Counted from the stretch's first letter, positions 9,837 through 19,554 are shown. The stretch: 64,000 nucleotides of DNA from Chthonobacter rhizosphaerae (GCF_013839525.1 NZ_JACDIS010000013.1:52637-116636); one strand, 5' to 3'. Numbers and translations: made by a program. The notes: generated by a model from the letters alone, not told the origin.

Positions 9837-11606
9837 ATGACCACGGAGATCGAGATCAGGCGCGCGGGCGATCGCAAACGGGCATCCCGTGTGCGGCTCC
9901 GCCGGCTCGTCTTCGGCCGCGCGAGCCGTGTGGTCGGATCCTTCGTGTTCTCCAGCCTCACCCGGCGGATCCTCGTCCTCAACCTGGCGGCGCTGATCGC
10001 GCTCGTGGCCGGCATCCTCTACCTCAACCAGTTCCGCGCCGGCCTGATCGACAGCCGGGTGGAGAGCCTGCTGACCCAGGGCGAGATCATCGCGGCCGCC
10101 ATCGCGGCTTCGGCGACGGTGGACACGGATTCCATCACCATCGACCCGGAGCGCCTGCTGCAGCTCCAGGCGGGCGAGAGCATGTCGCCGTTCGACGAGC
10201 TGCAGGCGCTCGACTTTCCGATCAACCCGGAACGGGTGGCCCCCATCCTGCGCCGGCTGATCTCGCCGACGCGCACAAGGGCGCGCATCTACGACCGGGA
10301 CGGGACGCTGATCCTGGACAGCCGCTTCCTCTATTCGCGCGGCCAGGTGCTGCGCTTCGACCTGCCGCCGCCCCAGCCGGAGGAGCCCTCCCTCATCGAG
10401 CAGGCGTGGTCGCAGGTGAAGTTCTGGCTGCGCCGGGCCGACATGCCGGTCTACCAGGAGCTCGCCGGCTCGAACGGGCGCGGCTATCCGGAGGTCGCGA
10501 CGGCCCTCGACGGCTCGCCCGGCACGGTGGTGCGGGTCAACGAGCGGGGCGAGCTGATCGTCTCCGTGGCCGTGCCGGTGCAGCGGTTCCGCGCCGTGGT
10601 GGGCAGCCTGCTCCTCTCCACCCAGGGTGGCGACATCGACGCCATCGTGGAGGCGGAGCGGCTCGCCATCATGCGCGTGGCGCTGGTGGCGTCCGTCGTG
10701 ACGGCGACCCTCTCCATCCTTCTCGCCGGCACCATCGCGGCGCCGCTGCGGCGCCTGTCGGCCGCCGCCGACCGGGTGCGCCGCGGCGTGAAGCACCGGG
10801 AGGCCATCCCGGACTTCCCCGACCGGGAGGACGAGATCGGCCATCTGGCCCGCTCCTTCCGGGACATGACCACCGCCCTCTTCAACCGCATGGACGCGAT
10901 CGAGAGCTTCGCGGCGGACGTGAGCCACGAATTGAAAAACCCGCTGACCTCCTTGCGGAGCGCGGTGGAGACGTTGCCGCTCGCCAAGACCGACGAGAGC
11001 CGGGCGCGCCTGATGGCCGTGATCCAGCACGACGTGAAGCGTCTGGACCGGCTGATCACCGACATTTCCGACGCCTCGCGCCTCGACGCGGAACTGGCGC
11101 GCGAGGACGCGGTGCCGCTGGACGTGGCCAAGCTCCTCGCCAGCGTGGTGGGCATCGCCCGGGAGGCGGGACGGCGCACATCGGTCGGCGTGGAGCTCGC
11201 CATCGCGTCCGGGCCGGACAAGCCGAGCTTCATGGTGGCCGGCCACGACAGCCGGCTCGGCCAGGTGATCCACAACCTGATCGACAACGCCCGCTCCTTC
11301 TCGCCGGCGGACGGCACCGTGCGGGTGAGCGCCCGGCGGGAGGGAGACTGGATCGTCGTCACGGTGGACGACGACGGCCCCGGCATCCGGCCGGACGCCC
11401 TCGACCGGATCTTCGAGCGCTTCTACACGGACCGGCCCGAGGGCGAGGGCTTCGGCAACAACTCCGGCCTCGGCCTTTCCATCTCGCGGCAGATCGTGGA
11501 GGCCCACCGGGGCACCATCCGGGCGGAGAACCGCCACGACGACCCGGCGGACCCGGAGCGGGTGACGGGCGCGCGGTTCACCGTGCGCCTGCCGGCGGAG
11601 ACCTGA
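9837..11606 (+). CDS. chvG: Sensor histidine kinase ChvG (ExoS)
   Basis: 589 residues. An N-terminal basic tail is followed by a membrane helix (about 45-62), a large periplasmic domain (63-270), a second helix (about 280-300) and a HAMP region. The H-box VSHELKNPLTSLRSAVETL places the phosphorylated histidine at about 364. N-box NLIDNARSFSP and G-boxes DDDGPGIRPDAL and NNSGLGLSISRQI follow. The pair with ChvI is diagnostic. The SD is weak and the next gene starts only three bases after the stop, so chvG and hprK are co-translated in one operon. Confidence 0.95.
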   Translation: MTTEIEIRRAGDRKRASRVRLRRLVFGRASRVVGSFVFSSLTRRILVLNLAALIALVAGILYLNQFRAGLIDSRVESLLTQGEIIAAAIAASATVDTDSITIDPERLLQLQAGESMSPFDELQALDFPINPERVAPILRRLISPTRTRARIYDRDGTLILDSRFLYSRGQVLRFDLPPPQPEEPSLIEQAWSQVKFWLRRADMPVYQELAGSNGRGYPEVATALDGSPGTVVRVNERGELIVSVAVPVQRFRAVVGSLLLSTQGGDIDAIVEAERLAIMRVALVASVVTATLSILLAGTIAAPLRRLSAAADRVRRGVKHREAIPDFPDREDEIGHLARSFRDMTTALFNRMDAIESFAADVSHELKNPLTSLRSAVETLPLAKTDESRARLMAVIQHDVKRLDRLITDISDASRLDAELAREDAVPLDVAKLLASVVGIAREAGRRTSVGVELAIASGPDKPSFMVAGHDSRLGQVIHNLIDNARSFSPADGTVRVSARREGDWIVVTVDDDGPGIRPDALDRIFERFYTDRPEGEGFGNNSGLGLSISRQIVEAHRGTIRAENRHDDPADPERVTGARFTVRLPAET

Positions 11607-11609
11607 CCG

Positions 11610-12134
11610 ATGGCCGCGACCCAGCCCACCGTGCACGCGGGCTGCGTGGTTCTCGGCGACGCGGGCGTCCTCGTCCGGGGACCGTCGCAAAGCGGCAAGA
11701 CCACGCTCCAGGCCCTCCTGGTGGATCGGGCCCGGACGGCGGGGCGATTCGCCGTCTTCGTGAGCGACGACCGGACCTTGCTCGCCGCCCACGGCGGCCG
11801 GCTGATCGCGCGCGCGCCCGCCCGCCTCGCCGGGCTGCGGGAGGCGGCCGGGCGGGGCATCGTGGCGGTGGCGCACGTGGACGCCGCGGTGGTGCGGCTG
11901 GTGGTCGATCTGGTCGACGGCGAGACCCTGCCTCGGATGCCCGAGGAGGCGCTGCTGGCGACGCGCCTCGCCGGCGTGCCGGTGCCGCGCCAGCCCGTGC
12001 CGGCGCGGTCGGCGCTCGTGGCCGCCCTCCTGGTGGAGAGCGCCCTTTCGGTCCTTGGGGCGATGTGGCCGGCCGGCCACGAGGCGGCGAGCATGTCCCC
12101 GGACGCACGGGAAGCCTTTGGAGGTCGGCGATGA
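11610..12134 (+). CDS. hprK: HPr kinase/phosphorylase, short alphaproteobacterial form
   Basis: 174 residues. Only the C-terminal catalytic domain is present, as is usual in alphaproteobacteria, against about 310 in Firmicutes. The P-loop GPSQSGKTT is at 24-32, with the conserved VSDDRTLL following the usual HprK acid motif. It phosphorylates and dephosphorylates the regulatory serine of HPr. It begins three bases after chvG and lies ahead of EIIA-Man and HPr genes, linking the ChvG/ChvI system to PTS control of carbon use. Confidence 0.9.
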   Translation: MAATQPTVHAGCVVLGDAGVLVRGPSQSGKTTLQALLVDRARTAGRFAVFVSDDRTLLAAHGGRLIARAPARLAGLREAAGRGIVAVAHVDAAVVRLVVDLVDGETLPRMPEEALLATRLAGVPVPRQPVPARSALVAALLVESALSVLGAMWPAGHEAASMSPDAREAFGGRR

Positions 12135-12258
12135 TTGTTCTTGCTTCGGCGTCGCGTCTGGTGAAGATGGGCCTCCGTTCCGGTGCGCAATCCGGACCAC
12201 TCTGCGGCGACCGCGGCCCGAAGGCCCGCATGCCGATGCCTGGGGGACGGACGAGGGA

Positions 12259-12660
12259 ATGATCGGCTTGGTTCTCGTGACCCACGGACGTCTCGCAGAC
12301 GAGTTCCGTGCCGCGCTCGAGCACGTGGTCGGCCCCCAGACCCGGCTGGAGACGATCTGCATCGGGCCTGACGACGACATGGAGCGCCGCCGGCGCGACA
12401 TCCTGGAGGCCGTCGATCGGGTGGACGCCGGCAAGGGCGTGGTGCTTCTCACCGACATGTTCGGCGGCACGCCGTCGAACCTGGCGATCTCGGTCATGGA
12501 CCACGGCAGCGTGGAGGTGATCGCGGGCGTCAACCTTCCCATGCTGATCAAGCTCGCCAGCGTGCGGGCCGACAAACCGCTGGCGGACGCGGTGACCGAC
12601 GCGCGCGACGCCGGGCGCAAGTACATCAGCGTCGCCAGCCAGGTGCTCTCCGGACAATGA
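12259..12660 (+). CDS. PTS EIIA component, mannose/fructose family
   Basis: 133 residues, a stand-alone EIIA-Man domain. The phospho-acceptor His9 sits in VLVTHGRLAD, and the family loop LTDMFGGTPSN is intact at about 74-84. No EIIB or EIIC is encoded nearby, so in this group it acts as a regulatory phospho-acceptor, not as a sugar transporter. GAGGG ribosome binding site precedes ATG at 12259. Its stop codon overlaps the start of ptsH by four bases (ATGA), showing translational coupling. 124 bp separate it from hprK. Confidence 0.92.
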   Translation: MIGLVLVTHGRLADEFRAALEHVVGPQTRLETICIGPDDDMERRRRDILEAVDRVDAGKGVVLLTDMFGGTPSNLAISVMDHGSVEVIAGVNLPMLIKLASVRADKPLADAVTDARDAGRKYISVASQVLSGQ

Positions 12661-12956
12661 TGGACGCCGATCGCATGGACACCGACGGGCTCGTGCGCGA
12701 GCTCGCCATCGTGAACCGCAAGGGCCTGCATGCCCGTGCGTCGGCCAAGTTCGTGCAGTGCGTGGAATCCTTCGACGCCGAGATCCTGGTCTCCAAGGAC
12801 GGCCAGTCCGTGTCGGGCACCTCGATCATGGGCCTGATGATGCTGGCGGCGGGGATCGGCTCCACGATCCAGGTCTCTGCCAGCGGGCCGGAGGCGGAGG
12901 CCGCCATGGCGGCGATCACGGCCCTGGTGGGCAACCGCTTCGGCGAAGAGGAATGA
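12657..12956 (+). CDS. ptsH: Phosphocarrier protein HPr
   Basis: 99 residues. The active-site histidine (His25) is in IVNRKGLHARASAKFVQ, and the regulatory serine phosphorylated by HprK is Ser56 in SVSGTSIMGLMML. The N-terminus is about ten residues longer than in enterobacterial HPr; a second ATG at 12675 could be used instead. Overlap of ATG with the EIIA stop supports the first start. In many Rhizobiales ahcY follows ptsH; here the next gene is the convergent mmcB. Confidence 0.93.
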   Translation: MMDADRMDTDGLVRELAIVNRKGLHARASAKFVQCVESFDAEILVSKDGQSVSGTSIMGLMMLAAGIGSTIQVSASGPEAEAAMAAITALVGNRFGEEE

Positions 12957-13037
12957 CGCCGGCCGCCTGAGACGGCGGCAGGGCGCGGGATCCGGCGCCG
13001 CCGCGGTCCGCGAACCGGAAGCGCAAATCGGCGCCCG

Positions 13038-13529
13038 TCAGAACCCGCCCATCTCCTGGACGCCCGGATCGAGCAGCGTGTGGAAGCGGCGCGCGGCCAC
13101 GTGGGCGAAGCGCAGGAGCGTCGCCTTGCGGGTGGCGGGGGCGAGGCGGTGCTCCGGGGCGTCGCGCAGCACGGCGGCGCCGAAGCCGTCCGCCAGAATG
13201 AGGCCGGCGTCCTCCGGGAAAATGTCGAGCGGCACCGCCTCGTGGGTGGCGAAGAACAGCCGGTCGCAATGGCGGCGGTAGTCCGGCCACTTGCGGTCGG
13301 CCCGGAAGTCCTCCACGGACGACTTGATCTCCACGATCCAAAGGTCGCCGTTCGGCGCGAGCCCGACCACGTCGGCCCGCCGGCCGGAGGCGAGCGGCAG
13401 TTCGGTGACGATCGAGAAGCCGAGGCCGATCATCATGCGGCCGACGCCGCGCTGGACGAGGCGGGCCCGTTCGGACTGGCGGCCGTCGACGACGAGGGCC
13501 TCGATCAGACGGGCGGATTGGTCGGCCAT
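13038..13529 (-). CDS. mmcB: MmcB-like DNA repair-associated protein (DUF1052)
   Basis: 163 residues, matching the MmcB family (COG5321), known from Caulobacter as an SOS and DNA-damage gene. The fold resembles PD-(D/E)XK nucleases: the core ADVVGLAPNGDLWIVEIKSS provides the D...ExK motif at about 53-70, followed by DFRADRKWPDYRRHCDRLFF. AAGGAG precedes ATG 13529 by about seven bases, so the longer frame is not used. It is 19 bp downstream of the alpha/beta hydrolase gene, probably in one transcript. Nuclease activity is inference. Confidence 0.88.
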   Translation of the reverse strand: MADQSARLIEALVVDGRQSERARLVQRGVGRMMIGLGFSIVTELPLASGRRADVVGLAPNGDLWIVEIKSSVEDFRADRKWPDYRRHCDRLFFATHEAVPLDIFPEDAGLILADGFGAAVLRDAPEHRLAPATRKATLLRFAHVAARRFHTLLDPGVQEMGGF

Positions 13530-13548
13530 CAGGGTGTCTCCTTCGGCC

Positions 13549-14652
13549 TTATTGTTCTTCATCCGTTCCGGTTTGGCAACCTGCGCCGGCACGGGCGGCG
13601 AAGTCGGCGTCCTCGGAAAAGCGCGCCGCGGCCTCCCGGGCCAGGGCATCCGCCTCCGCGCGCCGGCCGAGCCGGTCCAGAAGGTCGATGCGCCGGCGGG
13701 GCACGATCTTTCGGTAGCGCTTCGGCAGGGTGGACAGGATGGGCGACCGGCCGATGACCCCGTCGACGTCCGCGAGGCGCCGCTCCGCCCCGTCGAGGTC
13801 GCCGCGGGCCTCCAGGGCGGACGCTTCCAGGAGGGCGACGCCCGGGTTGTCGGGCATGGCGAGGGCCCGCACCGCGTCCGGATGCGGCGGGTCCGACGAT
13901 CGCAGCGCGGCCGCGAGGGCGGCGAAGCGCCCGTGGCGCCCCGGGTCCAGGCGGGCCGCGAGGCCGCGCGCGGCGATCTCCGCGCCCGGATCGCGGCGGA
14001 AGGTGGAGATGATCCGGCGCACCACGTTCAGCGCGTAGAGGTGGTCGTGCACCTCGTGGCCGGAGAGGACCGGCAGCAGCCGGACGCGGCCGTCCTCGGC
14101 GAGGGGCGCGAGGCGGCTCGCCACACCGGCGTCGTAAGGATCGAACAGGCCGGTGATGACCGTGGTCGCCTCCCGCGCCCGCGTGGCGAGGAGGTCCTCG
14201 AGGGACGGTTCGCCGGACCGGGGCGGAAGGCCGGCGGCGGCCGACTGGCTGCCCGCCTCGCCGATCCGCCCGTCGGGCGCGTAGACTATCGCCTCGGCGC
14301 CCGGCCACCGGGCGGCGGCGGCAAGCGCCCCGAAGGCGCCCATGCTGCTGCCGTAGAGGACGACGCGGGCGGCGCCGGAGCGTCCCGCGGCCTCCCGGAT
14401 GGCGGCGTCGACCGCATCCTCGGCGCCCCGGTACCAGATCGCCTCCGGCTGGTTCAGGAAGAGGCACGGGTGGGCGGTGCGGGCGAACAGGCGCGACAGG
14501 CCGTAGCGGCCGCGCGGGACGCGCACCTGGGAGAAGACCACCGCCAGGACGTCGCTGCCGCGGCCGGCCACCGCCCGCGCGGCGAGGCCGTCGACCTCCC
14601 GGTCGAACAGGATGCGGTTCGCCGCGTCGCCCTCGGTCACTGTCGCACCCAT
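13549..14652 (-). CDS. Alpha/beta hydrolase-like protein with C-terminal TPR-like region
   Basis: 367 residues with no signal peptide. A nucleophile elbow GSSMGAFGALAAA occurs around residue 100, and a downstream LSGHEVHDH could supply the catalytic histidine near 215; the acidic residue would be in ITGLFDPYDAG. The last 110 residues contain helical repeat-like sequence (LLEASALEARGDLDGAERRLADVD) resembling tetratricopeptide repeats. I do not recognise a named family or substrate. It probably shares a transcript with mmcB and is divergent from the acyltransferase-like gene. Confidence 0.75.
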   Translation of the reverse strand: MGATVTEGDAANRILFDREVDGLAARAVAGRGSDVLAVVFSQVRVPRGRYGLSRLFARTAHPCLFLNQPEAIWYRGAEDAVDAAIREAAGRSGAARVVLYGSSMGAFGALAAAARWPGAEAIVYAPDGRIGEAGSQSAAAGLPPRSGEPSLEDLLATRAREATTVITGLFDPYDAGVASRLAPLAEDGRVRLLPVLSGHEVHDHLYALNVVRRIISTFRRDPGAEIAARGLAARLDPGRHGRFAALAAALRSSDPPHPDAVRALAMPDNPGVALLEASALEARGDLDGAERRLADVDGVIGRSPILSTLPKRYRKIVPRRRIDLLDRLGRRAEADALAREAAARFSEDADFAARAGAGCQTGTDEEQ

Positions 14653-14784
14653 TACTTTTCACCCCGTCGCCCGTTGCGTCCGCCCGCCATCTCCGACACA
14701 TCCTTTGGGCCCACCGCGGACCGACGGGGAATCACACCCCGCCGCGCCACGGGCGATCAGTCGACCGGCAGGGAACGAGGGCCG

Positions 14785-15762
14785 ATGGAGGATCAGTTGA
14801 GACCCGCCCGCCAGGGCGGCCGCCTCGCGCTCGTCGACATGGCCCGCGGCGTCGCCATCGTGGCCATGGTCGTCTACCACGTCTCCTGGGACCTGGCCTA
14901 TGTGGGCTTCGTCGACTGGGACGTGGCCCGCGACCCGGTCTGGCGCGGGTTCGCCATCACGATCGCCGCGACATTCCTGGTGATCGTGGGCGTCAGCCTC
15001 GTCATCTCGGACCGGCGGGGCGTCGGGGCGCGGCAGCGCGTCCGGCGGGTCGCGACCATCGCCGCCGCGGCGGCGCTCGTTTCGATCTCCACCTACGCGA
15101 TGTTCCCGCAGGCGTTCGTCTTCTTCGGCATCCTGCACATGATCGCCGCCGGCAGCATCCTCGCCCTGCCCTTCGTGCGGGCGCCGCTCGCCGTGGTGAT
15201 CGGGGCGGCACTCCTGGCGCTGGGGCTGCCGTGGGTGGCGGCCGGCGACGCGTTCAACGCGCCGGCGCTGCTGCCCCTCGGTCTTGCGACGGACGTGCCG
15301 CCGTCGAACGACTACGTGCCGATCTTTCCCTGGCTTGCGCCCGTGCTCGCCGGCGTCGCCATCGGCCGGCTGCTGCCCGAGCGGTTCGGTCCGGCCGAGC
15401 CGGCCGCCTTCGGGGCGCCGGGCCGCATTCTGGCGACGCTCGGCCGGTGGAGCCTGGTGATCTATCTGGTCCATCAGCCTCTGCTGTTCGGACTCCTGTC
15501 CGGGGCGGCCGCCCTGGTGCCGCCGGACGCCGGGCGGGAGCGCGCCCGGTTCGTCGGCGGATGCGAGGCGGAATGCGGCCGCACCCAGCCGGATCGGGCG
15601 CTCTGCACCCGGTTCTGCGCCTGCGTGGCCGACAGCCTGGACGGGACGGGCCTGTTCGAGACCCGGGACGGCGACCCGGCCGACGGCAGCCTCGTCGCCG
15701 CCGCCGCGGGCAGTTGCCGGCGCGCCGTGGACGTGCCGTTCGACAGCGGCGCGACCGAATAG
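14785..15762 (+). CDS. DUF1624/heparan-alpha-glucosaminide N-acetyltransferase-like membrane protein with Cys-rich tail
   Basis: 325 residues. MARGVAIVAMVVYHVSWDL at the first helix is the signature of DUF1624 (HGSNAT catalytic-like) proteins, which may transfer acyl groups across membranes; the substrate in bacteria is unknown. About seven membrane helices occupy 15-250, ending with GRWSLVIYLVHQPLLFGLL. The last 75 residues are soluble and hold a cysteine cluster (CEAEC, CTRFCAC, then CRR), probably periplasmic and disulfide-bonded. ATG 14785 follows GAGGG. A much longer frame upstream is antisense to the hydrolase gene and was rejected. Confidence 0.82.
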   Translation: MEDQLRPARQGGRLALVDMARGVAIVAMVVYHVSWDLAYVGFVDWDVARDPVWRGFAITIAATFLVIVGVSLVISDRRGVGARQRVRRVATIAAAAALVSISTYAMFPQAFVFFGILHMIAAGSILALPFVRAPLAVVIGAALLALGLPWVAAGDAFNAPALLPLGLATDVPPSNDYVPIFPWLAPVLAGVAIGRLLPERFGPAEPAAFGAPGRILATLGRWSLVIYLVHQPLLFGLLSGAAALVPPDAGRERARFVGGCEAECGRTQPDRALCTRFCACVADSLDGTGLFETRDGDPADGSLVAAAAGSCRRAVDVPFDSGATE

Positions 15763-15865
15763 GGCTGCGTCGCGGGGCCTGCGGTGAGCGGCGCGCGGGC
15801 GGGATCCGGCCCCGTCGGGCCGGACCGCGCCCGGCCTGGGGTCTCGGCCCGGACTGCGTTCGGGC

Positions 15866-16702
15866 TTAGTCCTCCGCGGCGAGGCCTTCTGCCGCCTCGC
15901 GGCGCTCCTGCGCCTTCAATTCGTCGATGCGCGGCATGGACATGACGGAATAGCCGCTGTCCACGAAGTGGATCTCGCCGGTGACGCCGGACGCGAGATC
16001 GGACAGGAGATAGAGGGCGGAGCCGCCCACCTCATCGATGGAGACCGTTCGCTTCAGAGGCGCGTTCTTCTTCTGGAAATTGTACATGAGGCGGGCGTCG
16101 GTGACGCCCGCGCCGGCCAGCGTGCGCACCGGGCCGGCCGAGACCGCGTTGACCCGGATGCCGCGGTCGCCGAAGTCGGCCGCCAGATAGCGCACCGAGC
16201 TCTCCAGCGCCGCCTTGGCGACCCCCATGACGTTGTAGTTGGGCATCACGCGGGTGGAGCCGCCGTAGGTGAGCGTCAGGAGCGACCCGCCGTTCGGCAT
16301 CAGGTCCACCGCGCGCCGCGCCACTTCGGTGAAGGAGAAGCAGGAGATCACCATGGTGCGGACGAAGTTGTCGCGCGTGGTGTCGGCGTAGCGGCCCTTC
16401 AGCTCGTTCTTGTTGGAGAAGCCGATGGAGTGGACGACAAAGTCGATCGTGCCCCAGGCATCCTTCAGCGCCGAAAAGACGCCGTCGACCGTGGAGACGT
16501 CCTCCACGTCGCACGGGAGCAGGAGCTTGGACCCGACCTCCTCGGCGAGGGGTCGCACCCGGCGGCCGAACGCCTCGCCCTGGTAGGTGAAGGCGAGATC
16601 CGCGCCTTCGCCGGCGAGCCGCTTGGCGATGCCCCAGGCGATCGAGTGATCGTTGGCGACACCCATGATGAGGCCGCGCTTGCCGGCCATGAGCCCGGTC
16701 AT
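15866..16702 (-). CDS. fabI: Enoyl-[acyl-carrier-protein] reductase (NADH)
   Basis: 278 residues, a short-chain dehydrogenase fold. It reduces trans-2-enoyl-ACP in the last step of each fatty acid elongation cycle. Seen are the FabI-type nucleotide motif GVANDHSIAWGIAKRL, the HSIGF segment, and the catalytic Tyr-X6-Lys in PNYNVMGVAKAALES. It is last in the fabA-fabB-fabI operon, 34 bp after fabB. A second ATG four codons in (16690) is possible; spacing does not decide. Confidence 0.96.
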   Translation of the reverse strand: MTGLMAGKRGLIMGVANDHSIAWGIAKRLAGEGADLAFTYQGEAFGRRVRPLAEEVGSKLLLPCDVEDVSTVDGVFSALKDAWGTIDFVVHSIGFSNKNELKGRYADTTRDNFVRTMVISCFSFTEVARRAVDLMPNGGSLLTLTYGGSTRVMPNYNVMGVAKAALESSVRYLAADFGDRGIRVNAVSAGPVRTLAGAGVTDARLMYNFQKKNAPLKRTVSIDEVGGSALYLLSDLASGVTGEIHFVDSGYSVMSMPRIDELKAQERREAAEGLAAED

Positions 16703-16736
16703 GCCTTACTCTTTCGTGTCCGAGTGATCGTCTGGA

Positions 16737-17954
16737 TCAGGCCGCGTAGCGCTGGAACACCAGCGTGGCGTTGGTGCCGCCGAAGCCGAAGGAGTTCGAC
16801 AGCACGGTGTTGAGGTCCGCGTTGTCGATCCGCTCCCGCACGATCGGCACGTCGGCGAACTGCGGGTCGATCTCCTCGATGTTGGCGCTCTCGCAGATGA
16901 AGCCGTTGTTCATCATCAGAAGCGAGTAGATCGCCTCCTGGACCCCGGTCGCGCCGAGCGAATGGCCGGTGAGCGACTTGGTGGCGGCGATCGGCGGGAT
17001 GGCGTCGCCGAACACGGCGCGGATCGCCTCGATCTCCTTCTCGTCGCCGACGGGCGTCGAGGTGGCGTGCGGATTGATGTAGTCGACCTTGCCCTTCACG
17101 GTGGAGAGGGCCTGGCGCATGCACCGGATGGCGCCCTCCCCCGACGGGGCGACCATGTCGTAGCCGTCCGACGTGGCGCCGTAGCCGACCACTTCGCCGT
17201 AGATGCGGGCGCCGCGCGCCTTCGCGCGCTCCAGCTCCTCCAGCACCAGCACGCCGGCGCCGCCGGCGATCACGAAGCCGTCGCGGTTCTTGTCATAGGC
17301 CCGGGAGGCCTTGGCGGGCGTGTCGTTGTACTTGGACGACATGGCGCCCATGGCGTCGAAGAGGACGGACAGCGTCCAGTCGAGCTCCTCGGAGCCGCCG
17401 GCGAACATCACGTCCTGCTTGCCCCACTGGATCATCTCGTAGGCGTTGCCGATGCAGTGGTTCGACGTCGCGCAGGCGGACGAGATGGAATAGTTGACGC
17501 CCTTGATCTTGAACCAGGTGGCGAGCGTCGCCGATGCGGTGGACGACATGGCCTTCGGCACCGCGAACGGGCCGACGCGCTTCGGCCCCTTGGTGCGGGT
17601 GATGTCGGCCGCCTCCACGATGGCGTGGGTGCTGGGACCGCCGGAGCCCATGATGATGCCGGTGCGCTCGTCGGAGACGTCCGCCTCCTCCAGGCCGGAA
17701 TCGCGGATGGCCTGTTCCATGGCGACGTGGTTCCAGGCGGTGCCGCCGCCGTGGAAGCGCATGGCCCGCCGGTCGACCACGTCCTCGGCGTTCAGCGTCG
17801 GCGCGCCCTGGACCTGGCAGCGGAAGCCGTGCTCGGCGAACGACTCCGCCCGGGTGATGCCGGATCTGGCCTCGCGCAGGGAGGCCAGCACTTCCTGGGT
17901 GGTGTTGCCGATGGACGAAACGATGCCCATGCCCGTCACGACGACGCGTCTCAT
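16737..17954 (-). CDS. fabB: 3-oxoacyl-[acyl-carrier-protein] synthase I
   Basis: 405 residues. It condenses malonyl-ACP with acyl-ACP and, with FabA, is required for anaerobic-type unsaturated fatty acid synthesis. The thiolase-fold Cys-His-His triad is visible: [12 protein letters not shown] (Cys about 163), [11 protein letters not shown] (His about 299) and GHSLGATG (His about 334). N-terminus [16 protein letters not shown] is canonical. It sits between fabA and fabI on the same strand with 115 bp from fabA. Confidence 0.96.
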   Translation of the reverse strand: MRRVVVTGMGIVSSIGNTTQEVLASLREARSGITRAESFAEHGFRCQVQGAPTLNAEDVVDRRAMRFHGGGTAWNHVAMEQAIRDSGLEEADVSDERTGIIMGSGGPSTHAIVEAADITRTKGPKRVGPFAVPKAMSSTASATLATWFKIKGVNYSISSACATSNHCIGNAYEMIQWGKQDVMFAGGSEELDWTLSVLFDAMGAMSSKYNDTPAKASRAYDKNRDGFVIAGGAGVLVLEELERAKARGARIYGEVVGYGATSDGYDMVAPSGEGAIRCMRQALSTVKGKVDYINPHATSTPVGDEKEIEAIRAVFGDAIPPIAATKSLTGHSLGATGVQEAIYSLLMMNNGFICESANIEEIDPQFADVPIVRERIDNADLNTVLSNSFGFGGTNATLVFQRYAA

Positions 17955-18069
17955 GACAGTCCCTTATCCTCTTCGATCCTGGTTGCGCAGCGGACGACCG
18001 GCGTCGGCGGGGCCGCCCCGCCGGCTCCGGACCGACCGGCCGTTCCGGTCCCTTCGGTCTTCCCGACCC

Positions 18070-18594
18070 TCAGCCGCCCATGGCGGGCTCGGCCTTGAAC
18101 AAGCCGACGCGCAGATCCGCCGCCTTGTAGATGGTCTGCCCGTCCGCCTTCAGCCAGCCGTCGCCGATGCCGAGGACCAGCTTGGAGCGGAGCACCCGCT
18201 TCAGGTCCACGCCATATTCGACGAGCTTCACGTCGGGCGTGACCATGCCGGAGAACTTGACCTCGCCCACCGAGAGCGCGCGGCCGCGGCCCTGGGAGCC
18301 GAGCCAGCCGAGAAAGAAGCCGAGCATCTGCCACAGGGCGTCGAGGCCGAGGCAGCCCGGCATCACCGGGTCGCCCTTGAAGTGGCAGGGAAAGAACCAG
18401 AGGTCCGGCCGGATCGCCAGGATGGCGCGCACGTGCCCCTTGCCGAACTCGCCGCCATCCTCGGAAATCTCGGAGATCCGGTCGAACATCAGCATGGGCG
18501 GAAGCGGAAGCTGGGCGTTGCCCGCGCCGAACAACTCGCCGCGTCCGCAGGCAAGAAGATCCTCGTATTCGAAACTCGTCTGTCGCCCATCCAT
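18070..18594 (-). CDS. fabA: 3-hydroxydecanoyl-ACP dehydratase/isomerase
   Basis: 174 residues. The hot-dog-fold enzyme dehydrates 3-hydroxydecanoyl-ACP and isomerises trans-2 to cis-3 decenoyl-ACP, starting unsaturated fatty acids. Catalytic His in [13 protein letters not shown] (about 71-83) and Asp in [17 protein letters not shown] are both present. Start chosen at ATG 18594 ([14 protein letters not shown]), the conserved FabA N-terminus; the longer frame is upstream noise. It leads the fabA-fabB-fabI operon and is divergent from irr. Confidence 0.96.
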   Translation of the reverse strand: MDGRQTSFEYEDLLACGRGELFGAGNAQLPLPPMLMFDRISEISEDGGEFGKGHVRAILAIRPDLWFFPCHFKGDPVMPGCLGLDALWQMLGFFLGWLGSQGRGRALSVGEVKFSGMVTPDVKLVEYGVDLKRVLRSKLVLGIGDGWLKADGQTIYKAADLRVGLFKAEPAMGG

Positions 18595-18744
18595 GCCGGG
18601 TCGTCTTCCTCTCAAGGCCGTCGGGCGCGCCGCCACGTCTGGCTGCCGCATCGGATCCCGGCGGAAATTTGCGTGCAGTCCTAACACAGGTGCATCGGCA
18701 TCGAAAGCCTCGCACCGGCGGGGCGGACCCATCCTCGGTCAAAC

Positions 18745-18773
18745 TTGCGAAGAACCCGCAGGATCCCTATTAT
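18745..18773 (+). promoter_or_regulatory. Sigma-70 type promoter of irr
   Basis: TTGCGA at 18745-18750 and TATTAT at 18768-18773 with a 17-base spacer, 121 bp upstream of the irr start. A near-consensus pair in a region otherwise GC-rich. The rest of the 300-bp fabA/irr gap holds no gene. Confidence 0.55.
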
Positions 18774-18894
18774 CCGTCGTGAACGGGACCGCACCCTCGC
18801 GGCCCGGTCCGTGATCGAGAGGTCCGCCAGCATTCCGTCCGGGCCGGACGGGCCGGGCGATCGGGATCGTTTCGGGCTAGTGGAATACTCGTCG

Positions 18895-19389
18895 ATGGAT
18901 CGAAAGCTGCCGCCGGCCACCACCACCTACGGCACGACGCGCTCGACTCATGCCTCGGCTGGAGCGGGGATGGGCGCGGGACGCACCAACGTGCGCAGCC
19001 TGCTGAGCGGCGCCGGCCTGAGGCCGACGCGCCAGCGGATGGCTCTCGGCGAGATCCTGTTCGGCCGCGGCCATCGCCACGTGAGCGCCGAACAGCTGCA
19101 CGACGAGGCCCAGGGCGCGCGGGTGCCCGTGTCGCTCGCCACCATCTACAACACCCTCCACCAGTTCACCGAGGCGGGTCTCCTGCGGGAGGTCGCGATC
19201 GACGGGACGAAGACATACTTCGACACCAATGTGGACGATCACCACCACTTCTTCGTGGAGGGTTCGAACGACGTGTTCGACATCCCCGCCGCGAGCGTTT
19301 CCATCGAACACGTTCCCGAGCCGCCGGAAGGCATGGAGATCGTGCGCGTGGACGTGGTGGTCCGGCTTCGCCCCCGCGACCCGTCCTGA
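18895..19389 (+). CDS. irr: Iron response regulator Irr (Fur family)
   Basis: 164 residues. The winged helix (about 25-95) includes RPTRQRMALGEILF and recognition segment VSLATIYNTLHQFTEAGLL. The heme/metal-sensing motif with three consecutive histidines (DDHHHFFVEGSNDVFDI) is diagnostic of Irr rather than Fur. The N-terminal heme regulatory motif (GCPWH) found in Bradyrhizobium Irr is absent, as in many other Rhizobiales. Irr senses heme status and regulates iron genes through ICE boxes; one such box is present upstream of mbfA in this window. Divergence from the fab operon is common in the order. Confidence 0.95.
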   Translation: MDRKLPPATTTYGTTRSTHASAGAGMGAGRTNVRSLLSGAGLRPTRQRMALGEILFGRGHRHVSAEQLHDEAQGARVPVSLATIYNTLHQFTEAGLLREVAIDGTKTYFDTNVDDHHHFFVEGSNDVFDIPAASVSIEHVPEPPEGMEIVRVDVVVRLRPRDPS

Positions 19390-19554
19390 CCCGGCCCCTG
19401 CCGCCGGGGCGCCTTTCCGACCCGGCCCGCGCCGCGCAGGCAACGACCGGAGCCGCCCGACGCCTTGAGTTGAGCCTGCCGGGCCAACGTGCGTCCGACG
19501 CGGCCCTCGTCCGGTTCGCCTCCGGCGATCCGTCGTCGGCCGTCCGGCGTCCAG

